A program made the translations under genes and the position numbers. This document shows, one piece after another, positions 16,799-24,697 of a stretch of 64,000 nucleotides of DNA. Every line of letters starts with the position of its first letter. Position 1 is the stretch's first letter. The DNA comes from CBDCGJ01 sp965238305 (lineage in GTDB: Bacteria; Pseudomonadota; Alphaproteobacteria; GCA-2731375). The DNA lies in NCBI GenBank assembly GCA_965238305.1, contig CBDEHK010000001.1:3162001-3226000 (forward strand). The letters run 5' to 3'. The notes under the pieces were generated by a model. That model ran no database searches, was not told the DNA's origin, and saw only the letters and a list, made by a program, of their open reading frames with translations.

Positions 16799-17587
16799 TT
16801 ATGATCCGTCGTAGAAATTTGCCATCTCGCCAACGAGTAAGCGCTCAAACGCAAGCGGCGATAAGGCGCCAGGCGGGTTATAGGGATCACCGACGGAAGC
16901 GATAAGAGCTAGGATCAATCCGGTGTAGACTGCGAAAGCGACCAATAAAAATAGGTTCAACCGGGTCGGCTCGAAGGTAAAGTAAGTTGCTGAAACTAAA
17001 ATCACGCCAATTATCGCTGCAATCCAGAATAGATTATCGGCCGGGCCGGCTTCGGCGTCTGAACCACGGGTTTGGCGCAAACTGGCGACCTGCTGAATTT
17101 TGGTGACCATCGTAGTTTGCAGGATTTCTTGCCGCCGACCGACCGGTTCCAAGTCTAACAATTGTTGGTAGACGATGTCCCATTCGCGCCAGGCTTTGTG
17201 ACTGAGTTGATTTTCCGCCGCCAATGATTGCCATTCTTCATGAACGACCGCATGGGTATACCGTGCTAACATCTTTCGGGTTTCAAGAGTTTTCTCCGCG
17301 TCGTAGCGGCCGAGATCAAAGAATACGTCTTCGATGATGCTGGCCTCTCGGTTCATGGCGTCACGGACGTGATTGTGATCAATCATCTGCTGGGCAAAAA
17401 CCAATGCCAAAATCAAGCCATGCAAAGCGCCAATGCGGAAGATGACGGATCCAGCGAGGCTTTCCGTGCGCTCGTCAACATGCGCAGCGGCAAGCCAACG
17501 CATCGCAAAATAGGCAGAAAATGCGACTGCAACCGTGCTGCCGATAAAAATGAAACCATACAAAATTGCTATCAGAACAAACTCCAA
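16799..17587 (-). CDS. DUF4239 (bestrophin-like) membrane protein
   Basis: A 262-residue membrane protein with hydrophobic segments at about 4-27, 48-66, 186-204 and 213-233, separated by a cytoplasmic or periplasmic region of about 110 residues that contains RDAMNREASIIEDVFFDLGR and RRQEILQTTMVTKI. The pattern ESLAGSVIFRIGALHGLILALVFA and the late FTFEPTRLNLFLLVAFAVY match the bestrophin-like DUF4239 family. A channel role is often suggested for this family but is not established. It is convergent with dusC. Confidence 0.75.
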   Translation of the reverse strand: MEFVLIAILYGFIFIGSTVAVAFSAYFAMRWLAAAHVDERTESLAGSVIFRIGALHGLILALVFAQQMIDHNHVRDAMNREASIIEDVFFDLGRYDAEKTLETRKMLARYTHAVVHEEWQSLAAENQLSHKAWREWDIVYQQLLDLEPVGRRQEILQTTMVTKIQQVASLRQTRGSDAEAGPADNLFWIAAIIGVILVSATYFTFEPTRLNLFLLVAFAVYTGLILALIASVGDPYNPPGALSPLAFERLLVGEMANFYDGS

Positions 17588-17657
17588 TCAAAAATTTGAT
17601 CCTAGCGAAAGTGTATTCCAATAATTGCCAATGTAAATGTTTAACCCGTGGCCACGG

Positions 17658-17873
17658 TCAATAATGCGGTGGTGCCGGTTCCGTTGGCAAAATATCCTGC
17701 ATGTCGTCTTCCATTGTCGTGAAGCGATTGTTCAATTGGGTATATTGCCCGGTTAGTTTATCGAGCAGCCGCCATTGTTGATGGACGGTATCGCTGAGGC
17801 TGTCGATGGTGAGTTCTTGTTCCGCCAGGCGGATTTCCAGATCGATGATTTTTTGCGTCAGGTCTTCACTCAT
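17658..17873 (-). CDS. slyX: SlyX family protein
   Basis: A 71-residue protein, nearly all coiled coil: IIDLEIRLAEQELTIDSLSD, then a heptad-rich stretch and a C-terminus EPAPPHY, which is the family's standard short Pro-Pro-His-Tyr end. First named from the E. coli slyD-slyX region; its molecular role is unknown. It lies next to a small membrane protein gene on the same strand. Confidence 0.88.
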   Translation of the reverse strand: MSEDLTQKIIDLEIRLAEQELTIDSLSDTVHQQWRLLDKLTGQYTQLNNRFTTMEDDMQDILPTEPAPPHY

Positions 17874-17900
17874 CCATCGCTTCCTTCGTTCGCCATCCTT

Positions 17901-18119
17901 TTATCCGGAATGCGCCATCCGCAACGCCCAAAGAAGGAAAAATCCCCAAACCGCAATTTGTACGGCAACGGTACAGCCGAACTGGAGCAAAAAAGCGCCG
18001 ACATGGCCTTCACCGGCCCAGCGTTTTTCATGTACCCGTCGGTCGATACCGGCAGGGGTTTCTTTGATCCAAGCATGATATCCTGCAGCCGCTGGATCTG
18101 TCGTTTTCTGGGTCGCCAA
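17901..18119 (-). CDS. Small membrane protein of unknown function
   Basis: A 72-residue protein with a TTG start and TGAGG seven bases upstream. The N-terminal half is polar (KETPAGIDRRVHEKRWAGEG) and the C-terminal half is one hydrophobic helix (LLQFGCTVAVQIAVWGFFLL), giving a single-pass protein. The codon pattern in this frame is protein-like, while the overlapping longer frame on the same strand is not. No family recognised. Probably in one transcript with slyX. Confidence 0.5.
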   Translation of the reverse strand: MATQKTTDPAAAGYHAWIKETPAGIDRRVHEKRWAGEGHVGAFLLQFGCTVAVQIAVWGFFLLWALRMAHSG

Positions 18120-18214
18120 AATTCAACCTCATCTGGACTATGTGAGTGCATCACAAGTATACATTATTTTGACGCTATGCAACGACTGCCTAGCGCGATG
18201 AGGTACGCCCAAAA

Positions 18215-18634
18215 ATGATCAATGGTCTGCATTTTACCGATTGCGGCCTCGACAATGTCTATCTTCTTGATGGCTATGAAATTATCGAGACCGGTTATGG
18301 TCCCGCCCCGGTCATCAAAGATCCCGCCGAATTGCACCATGCCATCACCGCACATATCCTAGGCTTGCGGGAACTGGACGGGAAAACCGCAGCGTTCTTG
18401 CGCGCCTGGTTAGGGATGTCTGTTGATCAAATCGCCCAAATTACAGATCTACAAACCGCGCAAGTACGTGCATGGCAACGTCGCCCGGATGCTAAAGTGC
18501 CTGCCAAAGCGGCGGCAAAAATTCGCCAAAAGTGCCTGGATCGGATCGGTCATCGGTTTAAACCGATTACTATCAATGGTGACGGTCCGATCAAACTTTC
18601 TCGTCAAAGCGGTCGATGGTCGACGATTTCGTAG
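18215..18634 (+). CDS. Helix-turn-helix protein with CGLDNVYL N-terminal motif
   Basis: A 139-residue protein. The N-terminal part (LHFTDCGLDNVYLLDGYEII) and the following ETGYGPAPVI and ELHHAITAHI stretches match a group of proteobacterial regulators in which a small N-terminal domain precedes a lambda-repressor-like helix-turn-helix. The HTH here is AAFLRAWLGMSVDQIAQIT followed by the recognition region TAQVRAWQRRP. The C-terminal 40 residues are basic. Some relatives behave as antitoxins, but there is no toxin-like partner gene beside it. DNA binding is likely; targets are unknown. Confidence 0.65.
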   Translation: MINGLHFTDCGLDNVYLLDGYEIIETGYGPAPVIKDPAELHHAITAHILGLRELDGKTAAFLRAWLGMSVDQIAQITDLQTAQVRAWQRRPDAKVPAKAAAKIRQKCLDRIGHRFKPITINGDGPIKLSRQSGRWSTIS

Positions 18635-18639
18635 AATTG

Positions 18640-19323
18640 TCATATTGCCACAGGTGGCGTCGTCTCGCTATACCGGGCTTCATAGTCCGTATCGGACATC
18701 TCAACCAATTTTTGATAAATCTTTTCCGGATAATGCATATGCGGTTGAGCCTGATCGATCGGCGGCTGCTGAGCCGGTTCGGATGGCGCACAAAATGACT
18801 TTGGGGCCTTATACAGCACCAACTCGTCGGCTGAGATGTTGCATAGCGTTACGACTTCTGGATCAATCCAGGCATTGGCATCGATGGGCTCGATGGAGGT
18901 GGAAATCTCCAAACTTAGATCTTCCGGTCCGGCAAAATAAATCGACTTGCAAAATCCATGATCGATCGGACCAAATATATTAATCCCATGACTGCGCACC
19001 CGATCACGCAGGGCTAGCAATTCATCCTCACTATCCACCCGCAAAGCCAGATGTTGCATTGCTCCGCCGGCACAAGGCAGTCCAGGATTTCCGGCATGGG
19101 TCTTGCCGATTTCGCGGTCGATTTCGCCGATGTCTGGGGTTTGGACGAAGGCAACCGCGCTTCTGTCATTCATCCGCAAAAAGCCGTGCAAAGCCCCTTC
19201 CACACCATGCATCCAATAAAGCGCCACTAATTCCATACCTAATATCTGGGAGAAGAAGGCGATTTGCTCTTTTATGTCTGCGGTCGCAATTGCCAAATGA
19301 TGGACGCCATTTACTCTATTCAT
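18640..19323 (-). CDS. VOC family protein with C-terminal extension
   Basis: About 227 residues from the ATG preceded by GGGAGG five bases upstream. The first 145 residues form a VOC module: VHHLAIATADIKEQIAFFSQ, LYWMHGVEGALHGFLRM, a MQHLALRVDSEDELLALRDR unit and IYFAGPEDLSLEI ending in the usual metal Glu. The last 80 residues (Pro- and Glu-rich, DQAQPHMHYPEKIYQKL) lie outside the fold. Similar proteins are annotated as catechol or 2,3-dihydroxybiphenyl dioxygenase-like, but the substrate is not readable. Convergent with the HTH gene with a 5-base gap. Confidence 0.75.
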   Translation of the reverse strand: MNRVNGVHHLAIATADIKEQIAFFSQILGMELVALYWMHGVEGALHGFLRMNDRSAVAFVQTPDIGEIDREIGKTHAGNPGLPCAGGAMQHLALRVDSEDELLALRDRVRSHGINIFGPIDHGFCKSIYFAGPEDLSLEISTSIEPIDANAWIDPEVVTLCNISADELVLYKAPKSFCAPSEPAQQPPIDQAQPHMHYPEKIYQKLVEMSDTDYEARYSETTPPVAI

Positions 19324-19494
19324 GATCACCTCCCGGTCATTGCCATAATGCTACCCGATCAGTCCGATGATACGCGCTGTCAATAATCATTGCATCTTCC
19401 ATTAACGAGTAGTTTAGAAAGTAGGCGACATAATGGTCATTTAATGACAATGAAATCATTCGATGTCGCTGGATTGACGGTGTTAATGTAGGAC

Positions 19495-20010
19495 ATGCAA
19501 AATTCTTCATTCCCAGATGGTGATGACACAGCCGCATTCAGACTTGATTTTGATTTAGATATCAAAAGCGAACCGCTTCGTGAACTGCTTGCATATTGGC
19601 GATGTCGGGCGGGTGATCGTGAAATGCCGTCCCGCAAAGACATTGACCCGCTTCATATTAAACCGAAAAATTTACCGCATGTCGCTTTGACGGATGTTAT
19701 TTATGAGCCTACGCGCCGCTATCGCTGGCGTTTACTTGGCACTCACATCACCACCTCTCTCGGTCGAGAAGCAACGGGGCAATACTACGATGATATATAT
19801 TCCGGCTCTGACTACGAGGCTTTTTCTGGTTGCCACAATTGGGTGGTCGAAAATCGAAAACCAGCTAGATTACACGGCGCCTCTGAATTCGTCGGAAAAG
19901 GCTGGCTCAATCTGGAAATGATTAACATGCCGATCTGCAACGATTCTGGAATCGTTAATATGATATTCACAGCGTCGTTTTTTTCGTCGACGATCCGCCA
20001 ACCTTCCTGA
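19495..20010 (+). CDS. PAS_5-domain protein (copy 2)
   Basis: A 171-residue stand-alone PAS_5 protein, paralogous to the one at 4356-4892: both have a Cys/Trp-Arg-x2-x-GDREMPSR entry, a LPHVALTDVIYE-like strand and a RWRLLGTHITTSLGREATGQ core. Overall similarity is moderate, so this is an old duplication. No output domain is present. It is divergent from the VOC gene across a 171-bp gap that contains a short TCATTTAATGA palindrome (about 19438-19448). Confidence 0.75.
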   Translation: MQNSSFPDGDDTAAFRLDFDLDIKSEPLRELLAYWRCRAGDREMPSRKDIDPLHIKPKNLPHVALTDVIYEPTRRYRWRLLGTHITTSLGREATGQYYDDIYSGSDYEAFSGCHNWVVENRKPARLHGASEFVGKGWLNLEMINMPICNDSGIVNMIFTASFFSSTIRQPS

Positions 20011-20072
20011 AAATGGACGGATGAAAAATATCAATTGACAAATGGAACAAAAGATGAACAAATGCCCTTCAT

Positions 20073-20146
20073 ATTGGCCCGGTGCCCGATAATCGTTGCG
20101 GCAAGATTAACTTACCCCGGCAGATTATTCAGCAACCGGGCCCAAT
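20073..20146. other. Structured intergenic element with nested helices
   Basis: Three nested helices can be drawn: GGCCCGGT/ACCGGGCC (20076-20083 with 20135-20142), ATAATC/GATTAT (20089-20094 with 20123-20128) and TGCGG/CCGGCA with one bulge (20097-20101 with 20117-20122). It lies in the 274-bp gap before parE. There is no T-run on either strand, so it is not a standard terminator; it could be part of the parE leader or a small RNA. The rest of this gap shows nothing recognisable. Confidence 0.4.
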
Positions 20147-20284
20147 TATATCTACATTTTCTACAAGATGTGGTTGTTTGTTAATTGTCATGACATATAC
20201 TGGCTATATCGATTCCAGTCTGATCGAACAGATTAAATGGGACTATCCATATATTAGTATTTTGCGTTGTTGTATGAAGTAGTG

Positions 20285-22312
20285 ATGAACAAAAAACCCG
20301 TACCTGACCTCTTTGCAATGCCAACTGAGAAGAAAACCGACCCAAAGTCGAAGGATAAGCCAACGCGCAAATCGGCGCAAAAAGGCTATTCCGCGAAAGA
20401 TATTGAGGTTTTGGAAGGACTGGAACCAGTCCGCCGACGTCCGGGGATGTATATTGGCGGCACAGACGATCGCGGTTTACACCACTTAGCGGCGGAAATC
20501 CTCGATAATTCGATGGATGAAGCCGTCGCCGGCCACGCTAGCCGGATCGAATTCGAACTGCTGCCGGATGGTTCTCTCAGCGTCACCGACAACGGCCGTG
20601 GGATTCCGGTGGACCCGCATCCAAAATTCAAAAACAAATCGGCCTTGGAAGTCATCCTGACAACCCTGCATTCCGGCGGTAAGTTTTCCGGTGACGTCTA
20701 TAAAACATCCGGCGGGTTGCATGGCGTCGGCCTATCGGTGGTCAACGCGTTAGCCCTTGAGTTGACGGTTGAAGTCGCGCGAGACAAGAAAATCTGGCGG
20801 CAAACTTTTCGACAAGGTCACCCAAACAGTAAACTGAAGGACATAGGTAACACGCCAAACCGTCGCGGCACCCGTATCGTTTTTCTGCCGGACCCGGAAA
20901 TATTTGGTCCAACCGCCGCTTTTCGCCCCGCCCGGCTTTACAAAATGGCCCGTTCGAAAGCCTATTTGTTCCGTGGCGTTGAAATTCGTTGGCGCTGTGC
21001 GGCGGAAAAAATGCCTGACAAAGCGGATTTCTCAGCAGAAGAAACCATTCATTTTCCAAATGGTTTGGAAGATTTTTTAAAGCATAGCCTGAATGGTGGA
21101 CAAACCGTAACACCCCATCCTTTTGTCGGTCGGGCCAAGTTTGCCGATGACGCCGGTGAAGTAGAATGGGCAATGCACTGGCCGTTAATGAGCGATGGTT
21201 TTGTCAATTCCTATTGCAACACGGTGCCAACACTGGAAGGCGGGACCCATGAAGCGGGCCTTCGCGCCGCCTTGACCAAAGGCATTAAGGCATATGGGGA
21301 GTTGACGTCGACAAAAAATGCCGGACGCATCACTGCGGACGATATTTTAGGCCCCGCGGCGGCGCTTTTGTCGGTTTTTGTCGCCGAACCGCAATTTAGC
21401 GGCCAGACCAAAGAAAAACTGGCCACGGTGGAAGCCGCTCGTCTGGTTGAAGGCGTCATGCGGGATCATTTCGATCATTGGCTGAGCGGCGACCCGGTTG
21501 CCGCCAACAAACTGCTGGGCTACGCCATCGAACGCTCCAGCGAACGGTTAAAGCGGCGCCAGGAAAAGGAAGTCAATCGCAAAAGTGCTAGCCGCAAGAC
21601 CCGCTTGCCCGGCAAATTGGCCGATTGTACCCAACAAGCCGCTGCCGGTTCGGAAATATTCATTGTCGAAGGCGATTCTGCCGGTGGTTCCGCCAAACAG
21701 GCCCGCGATCGTAAAACCCAGGCAATTCTGCCATTGCGCGGTAAGATCCTAAATGTCGCCAATGCCGGCAGTGAAAAGTTAGCCGCTAACCAAGAACTAT
21801 CTGATCTGACGACCGCGCTCGGTTGCGGGATGGGGACTAAATATCGTGACGATGACCTGCGATATGAACGGGTCGTGATCATGACCGATGCAGACGTTGA
21901 CGGTGCCCATATTGCCGCTTTGCTGATGACGTTCTTTTTTACCCAAATGCCGGAATTAGTCGCCAATGGGCATCTTTATATTGCTTTGCCGCCGCTCTAC
22001 CGATTGAGCCAGGGCGGCAAGACTCTTTATGCCCGTGACGACGTGCACAAAGACGAGCTGATGGAGACGGAATTTAGCGGTCGCGGTAAAGTTGAGGTTA
22101 GCCGCTTCAAAGGTCTCGGCGAAATGCCTCCGGCACAACTCAAAGAAACGACTATGAACAGGGAAAACCGCACATTGTTGCAAGTCATAGTGCCGGAAAA
22201 TGAGCAGAATGCGACGGCAAACTTAGTCGAACGTCTGATGGGCAAAAAAGCAGAAGCACGTTTCCAATTTCTGCAAGAAAACGCACAATTTGTCTCCGAT
22301 CTAGATATTTGA
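20285..22312 (+). CDS. parE: DNA topoisomerase IV subunit B
   Basis: A 675-residue type IIA topoisomerase ATPase subunit; with ParC it decatenates daughter chromosomes. The GHKL ATPase domain shows EILDNSMDEAVAG (ATP/Mg site), DNGRGIPVD and KTSGGLHGVGLSVVNAL. The TOPRIM domain shows FIVEGDSAGGSAKQARDR and IMTDADVDGAHIAALL. The C-terminus RFKGLGEMPPAQLKETTM is the standard end. Length and the short insert pattern fit ParE rather than GyrB. The longer TTG start is less likely than ATG at 20285. The thioesterase gene starts one base after its stop. Confidence 0.93.
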   Translation: MNKKPVPDLFAMPTEKKTDPKSKDKPTRKSAQKGYSAKDIEVLEGLEPVRRRPGMYIGGTDDRGLHHLAAEILDNSMDEAVAGHASRIEFELLPDGSLSVTDNGRGIPVDPHPKFKNKSALEVILTTLHSGGKFSGDVYKTSGGLHGVGLSVVNALALELTVEVARDKKIWRQTFRQGHPNSKLKDIGNTPNRRGTRIVFLPDPEIFGPTAAFRPARLYKMARSKAYLFRGVEIRWRCAAEKMPDKADFSAEETIHFPNGLEDFLKHSLNGGQTVTPHPFVGRAKFADDAGEVEWAMHWPLMSDGFVNSYCNTVPTLEGGTHEAGLRAALTKGIKAYGELTSTKNAGRITADDILGPAAALLSVFVAEPQFSGQTKEKLATVEAARLVEGVMRDHFDHWLSGDPVAANKLLGYAIERSSERLKRRQEKEVNRKSASRKTRLPGKLADCTQQAAAGSEIFIVEGDSAGGSAKQARDRKTQAILPLRGKILNVANAGSEKLAANQELSDLTTALGCGMGTKYRDDDLRYERVVIMTDADVDGAHIAALLMTFFFTQMPELVANGHLYIALPPLYRLSQGGKTLYARDDVHKDELMETEFSGRGKVEVSRFKGLGEMPPAQLKETTMNRENRTLLQVIVPENEQNATANLVERLMGKKAEARFQFLQENAQFVSDLDI

Positions 22313-22313
22313 G

Positions 22314-22754
22314 ATGACTGGAATCTGGCACGAGACAAATCGCGGTACTGTCTTTCCCTGGTTCTGCGATCAATTCGGCCATATGAATGTGCGCTGGTAT
22401 GCCCATCATTTTGACGACGGCGGCTTTCAAATCTGGTCGATCCTAGGGTACCCCATGCGTCGCATGGAAGAAGAGGGTTTCCACACTGTCATTGCCCGTT
22501 CGACAAATAATTTCCGACATGAAATAAAAGTCGGAGAAAACTTCCTCATTCGTACAGCGCCGATCCGCTGTGGCAGCAAAAGTTGCACCTTGCTGCGCAA
22601 AATGATCAATGCCGATGCGGATATCCTGCATGCCACGCAGGAAAGCGTCGAGGTTTTCTTCGACCCAGAAACCCGAAGCGCCGTCCCTATTCCAGATAAT
22701 CTGCGACCCGTAATCGAAGCAAATCTGCTTGACCCAGAAGAAGTGGATCGTTAG
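22314..22754 (+). CDS. Acyl-CoA thioesterase, hotdog (4HBT) type
   Basis: A 146-residue hotdog-fold protein. VFPWFCDQFGHMNVRWY carries the catalytic Asp and conserved His/Asn of 4HBT enzymes, followed by the long helix YAHHFDDGGFQIW and FRHEIKVGENFLIRT. The start ATG is one base after the parE stop, so translation is probably coupled. Its own stop is followed after three bases by an in-frame ATG that begins a Met-rich leader ORF. Substrate unknown; relatives act on 4-hydroxybenzoyl-CoA or other acyl-CoAs. Confidence 0.82.
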   Translation: MTGIWHETNRGTVFPWFCDQFGHMNVRWYAHHFDDGGFQIWSILGYPMRRMEEEGFHTVIARSTNNFRHEIKVGENFLIRTAPIRCGSKSCTLLRKMINADADILHATQESVEVFFDPETRSAVPIPDNLRPVIEANLLDPEEVDR

Positions 22755-22757
22755 AAC

Positions 22758-22850
22758 ATGCGCATGTTCGATAATCGCTGCAATAAATTTGTTTCAATGA
22801 TGATGCGTCCCTTAATAACAGAGACGGCGCACAAATTTGCATGTGAATAA
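22758..22850 (+). CDS. Met-rich leader peptide (candidate) upstream of metRS
   Basis: A 30-codon ORF starting three bases after the stop of the upstream thioesterase gene, so ribosomes could reinitiate without a new Shine-Dalgarno site. It has five Met codons, three of them in a row (22797-22805, in the context SMMMR). It ends at TAA 25 bases before a rho-independent terminator hairpin that precedes a methionyl-tRNA synthetase gene. The position of the Met run relative to the RNA segments fits a ribosome-stalling control peptide. A chance ORF cannot be excluded. Confidence 0.55.
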   Translation: MRMFDNRCNKFVSMMMRPLITETAHKFACE

Positions 22851-22902
22851 GACACGTTAACATCACACCCAACCAACCGTCTCGATCCGAGGCGGTTTTT
22901 TT
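22821..22902 (+). promoter_or_regulatory. Terminator/antiterminator pair of a candidate Met attenuator
   Basis: The terminator is AACCGTCTC/GAGGCGGTT (22875-22883 with 22889-22897, five-base loop) followed by a run of seven T within 22896-22902. Its 5' arm CCGTCTC (22877-22883) is also perfectly complementary to GAGACGG (22821-22827) inside the leader ORF, giving an alternative antiterminator. A short CGTC/GACG pairing (22806-22809 with 22823-22826) could sequester the latter. The layout equals segments 1-4 of classical amino-acid operon attenuators. Confidence 0.6.
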
Positions 22903-22943
22903 ATGGCTCATGCTGCCTCAAAGAATTTAAAGAGGAGAAAAAG

Positions 22944-24527
22944 ATGCCATCGAAAAACAATGATACTTGGTACATCACCACCTCAATTCCCTACGTGAAC
23001 GCTACTCCCCATATCGGTTTCGCGCTGGAAATGATTCAAGCTGATGTGTACGCGCGCTATCGTCGGGAAAGAGGGTACGACGTGCGATTCCAAGCTGGCG
23101 CCGATGAAAACAGTTTGAAGAATGTGCAAGCTGCAAAAGCTGCTGGATTGGATACTGAACACTTGGTTGCACAAAACGCGGCAGAATTTCAAAACCTACG
23201 GCATTCACTTAATCTAACGACGGATGATTTCATTCGCACCAGTACAGACCTCCGCCACTTGGCCGCGGTGCAAAAAATATGGTCCGCCTGCTGGGCCAAT
23301 GGCGATATTTATAAAAAATTCTATCGCGGCAAATATTGTATTGGCTGCGAACAATTTTATAAACCAAGCGAACTGGTTAAAGGTTTGTGTCCAGATCATC
23401 AGACCAAACCAATTGAGATTGCGGAGGAGAACTACTTCTTTCGCCTGTCAAATTTTCAAAATCAGCTTCGCGATTTGTTGCAATCTAAGAATCTTAAAGT
23501 ACATCCCGCTCATCGCCGGAATGAAGTGCTTGCCTGGATTGACCGTGGTTTGGAGGATTTCAGCATTTCGCGCGCCAGCACGCGAGCGCATGGTTGGGGC
23601 ATCACTGTGCCTGGCGACCCGAACCAAGTTATTTATGTGTGGTTCGATGCTTTGGTCAATTATATTTCGGCGCTTGGATATGGATCCAACGAAGCTGAAC
23701 TTGAACGTTATTGGAGGCGATCCCATCGCCGCGATCACATCATCGGCAAAGGCATAAGCCGGTTTCACGCACTTTACTGGCCAGCCATGTTGCTATCCGC
23801 CGGTCTGACGTTACCAACGGATATATTTGTCCATGGTTATGTCACCGTAGACGGTCGCAAAATTAGCAAATCAGTCGGTACCGTTATCGATCCGAACTCA
23901 TTGGTCGATGAATTCGGCTCCGACGTCCTGCGCTATTTCTTGCTGCGTCATATTCGCAGCACCGAAGACGGTGACTATTCGTTAGAGCGCTTTAAAACAG
24001 CTTATCGATCCGAACTTGCGGGACAATTTGGAAATCTCGCACATCGTACCATCACCATGATCCATCAATATTGTCATGGCGTTATTCCAACGCCTGCATT
24101 GTCTCAGAGCGAACCAGGCGCGCTTGTCAGGGCAATACCGGATTTAATTGCGTCAGTAGACCGTCATCTCGAGGATTATTCGTTTCATGAGGCGCTGGCA
24201 GCAATATGGACTTACATCGCTTTGGCAAATAAATATGTTAACGTTCAGCAACCGTGGACGCTAGCGAAGCATCAAGTTGATAGAGAAGATGTCAATCAAA
24301 TCGAAGAAGACAGAAGCTTACTGAACACCTGTCTTTATCAATTGGTTGCAGCACTAAAAGCGATTGCGGTCTTGATCGCGCCATTTTTGCCCAAGGCGAG
24401 CGCGCAATTATTGCAGCAGTTGGGATGCGCCGGGGATATTTCCCTTGAACAGATTACAAACAGTCTGGCTGGAAATAAAATCGGGCCTGCGAAACCGCTG
24501 TTTCCACCACTGCCCGGTTGCAGTTGA
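22944..24527 (+). CDS. metG: Methionyl-tRNA synthetase
   Basis: A 527-residue class I synthetase charging tRNA-Met. HIGF at 23-26 is the HIGH motif, KISKS at 306-310 the KMSKS motif. The zinc knuckle is Cys132, Cys135, Cys149 and His152, the same CxxC-x13-CxxH spacing as the single-zinc enzyme of Thermus. The anticodon-binding helical domain follows (WTYIALANKYVNVQQPW), and there is no C-terminal tRNA-binding dimerisation domain, so it is a short form. A strong GAGGAGAAAAAG precedes the ATG. The coding strand looks more AT-rich than its neighbours. It may be a second, alternative MetRS; such paralogues can give resistance to MetRS inhibitors. Confidence 0.92.
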   Translation: MPSKNNDTWYITTSIPYVNATPHIGFALEMIQADVYARYRRERGYDVRFQAGADENSLKNVQAAKAAGLDTEHLVAQNAAEFQNLRHSLNLTTDDFIRTSTDLRHLAAVQKIWSACWANGDIYKKFYRGKYCIGCEQFYKPSELVKGLCPDHQTKPIEIAEENYFFRLSNFQNQLRDLLQSKNLKVHPAHRRNEVLAWIDRGLEDFSISRASTRAHGWGITVPGDPNQVIYVWFDALVNYISALGYGSNEAELERYWRRSHRRDHIIGKGISRFHALYWPAMLLSAGLTLPTDIFVHGYVTVDGRKISKSVGTVIDPNSLVDEFGSDVLRYFLLRHIRSTEDGDYSLERFKTAYRSELAGQFGNLAHRTITMIHQYCHGVIPTPALSQSEPGALVRAIPDLIASVDRHLEDYSFHEALAAIWTYIALANKYVNVQQPWTLAKHQVDREDVNQIEEDRSLLNTCLYQLVAALKAIAVLIAPFLPKASAQLLQQLGCAGDISLEQITNSLAGNKIGPAKPLFPPLPGCS

Positions 24528-24697
24528 GATTACAATTAGATGGTCCCAACGTAATGTGATTTTGGTGTTACCGGCAATTGTGGTTATGATTTATCCCTTA
24601 TCAAATTATTGCGAGTGAACGAACGGCAACGTTGTTAATCAATCCCATTGTTTCTAAATATTAATTGCAGTTCAATAATGCGACGGAAGGGTTCATC

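Noticed and set aside
18215..18634. Toxin-antitoxin module
   Set aside because: The HTH protein resembles some antitoxins, but neither neighbour is toxin-like; the next gene is a VOC protein on the other strand.
20076..20143. tRNA-like fold with a 7-bp acceptor-like stem
   Set aside because: No T-arm consensus, no recognisable D or anticodon arm, and the helices nest as one long hairpin rather than a cloverleaf.
22755..22902. SAM riboswitch or T-box upstream of the MetRS gene
   Set aside because: No T-box AGGGTGGNACCGCG sequence or SAM-riboswitch core was found; the features fit translation-dependent attenuation instead.
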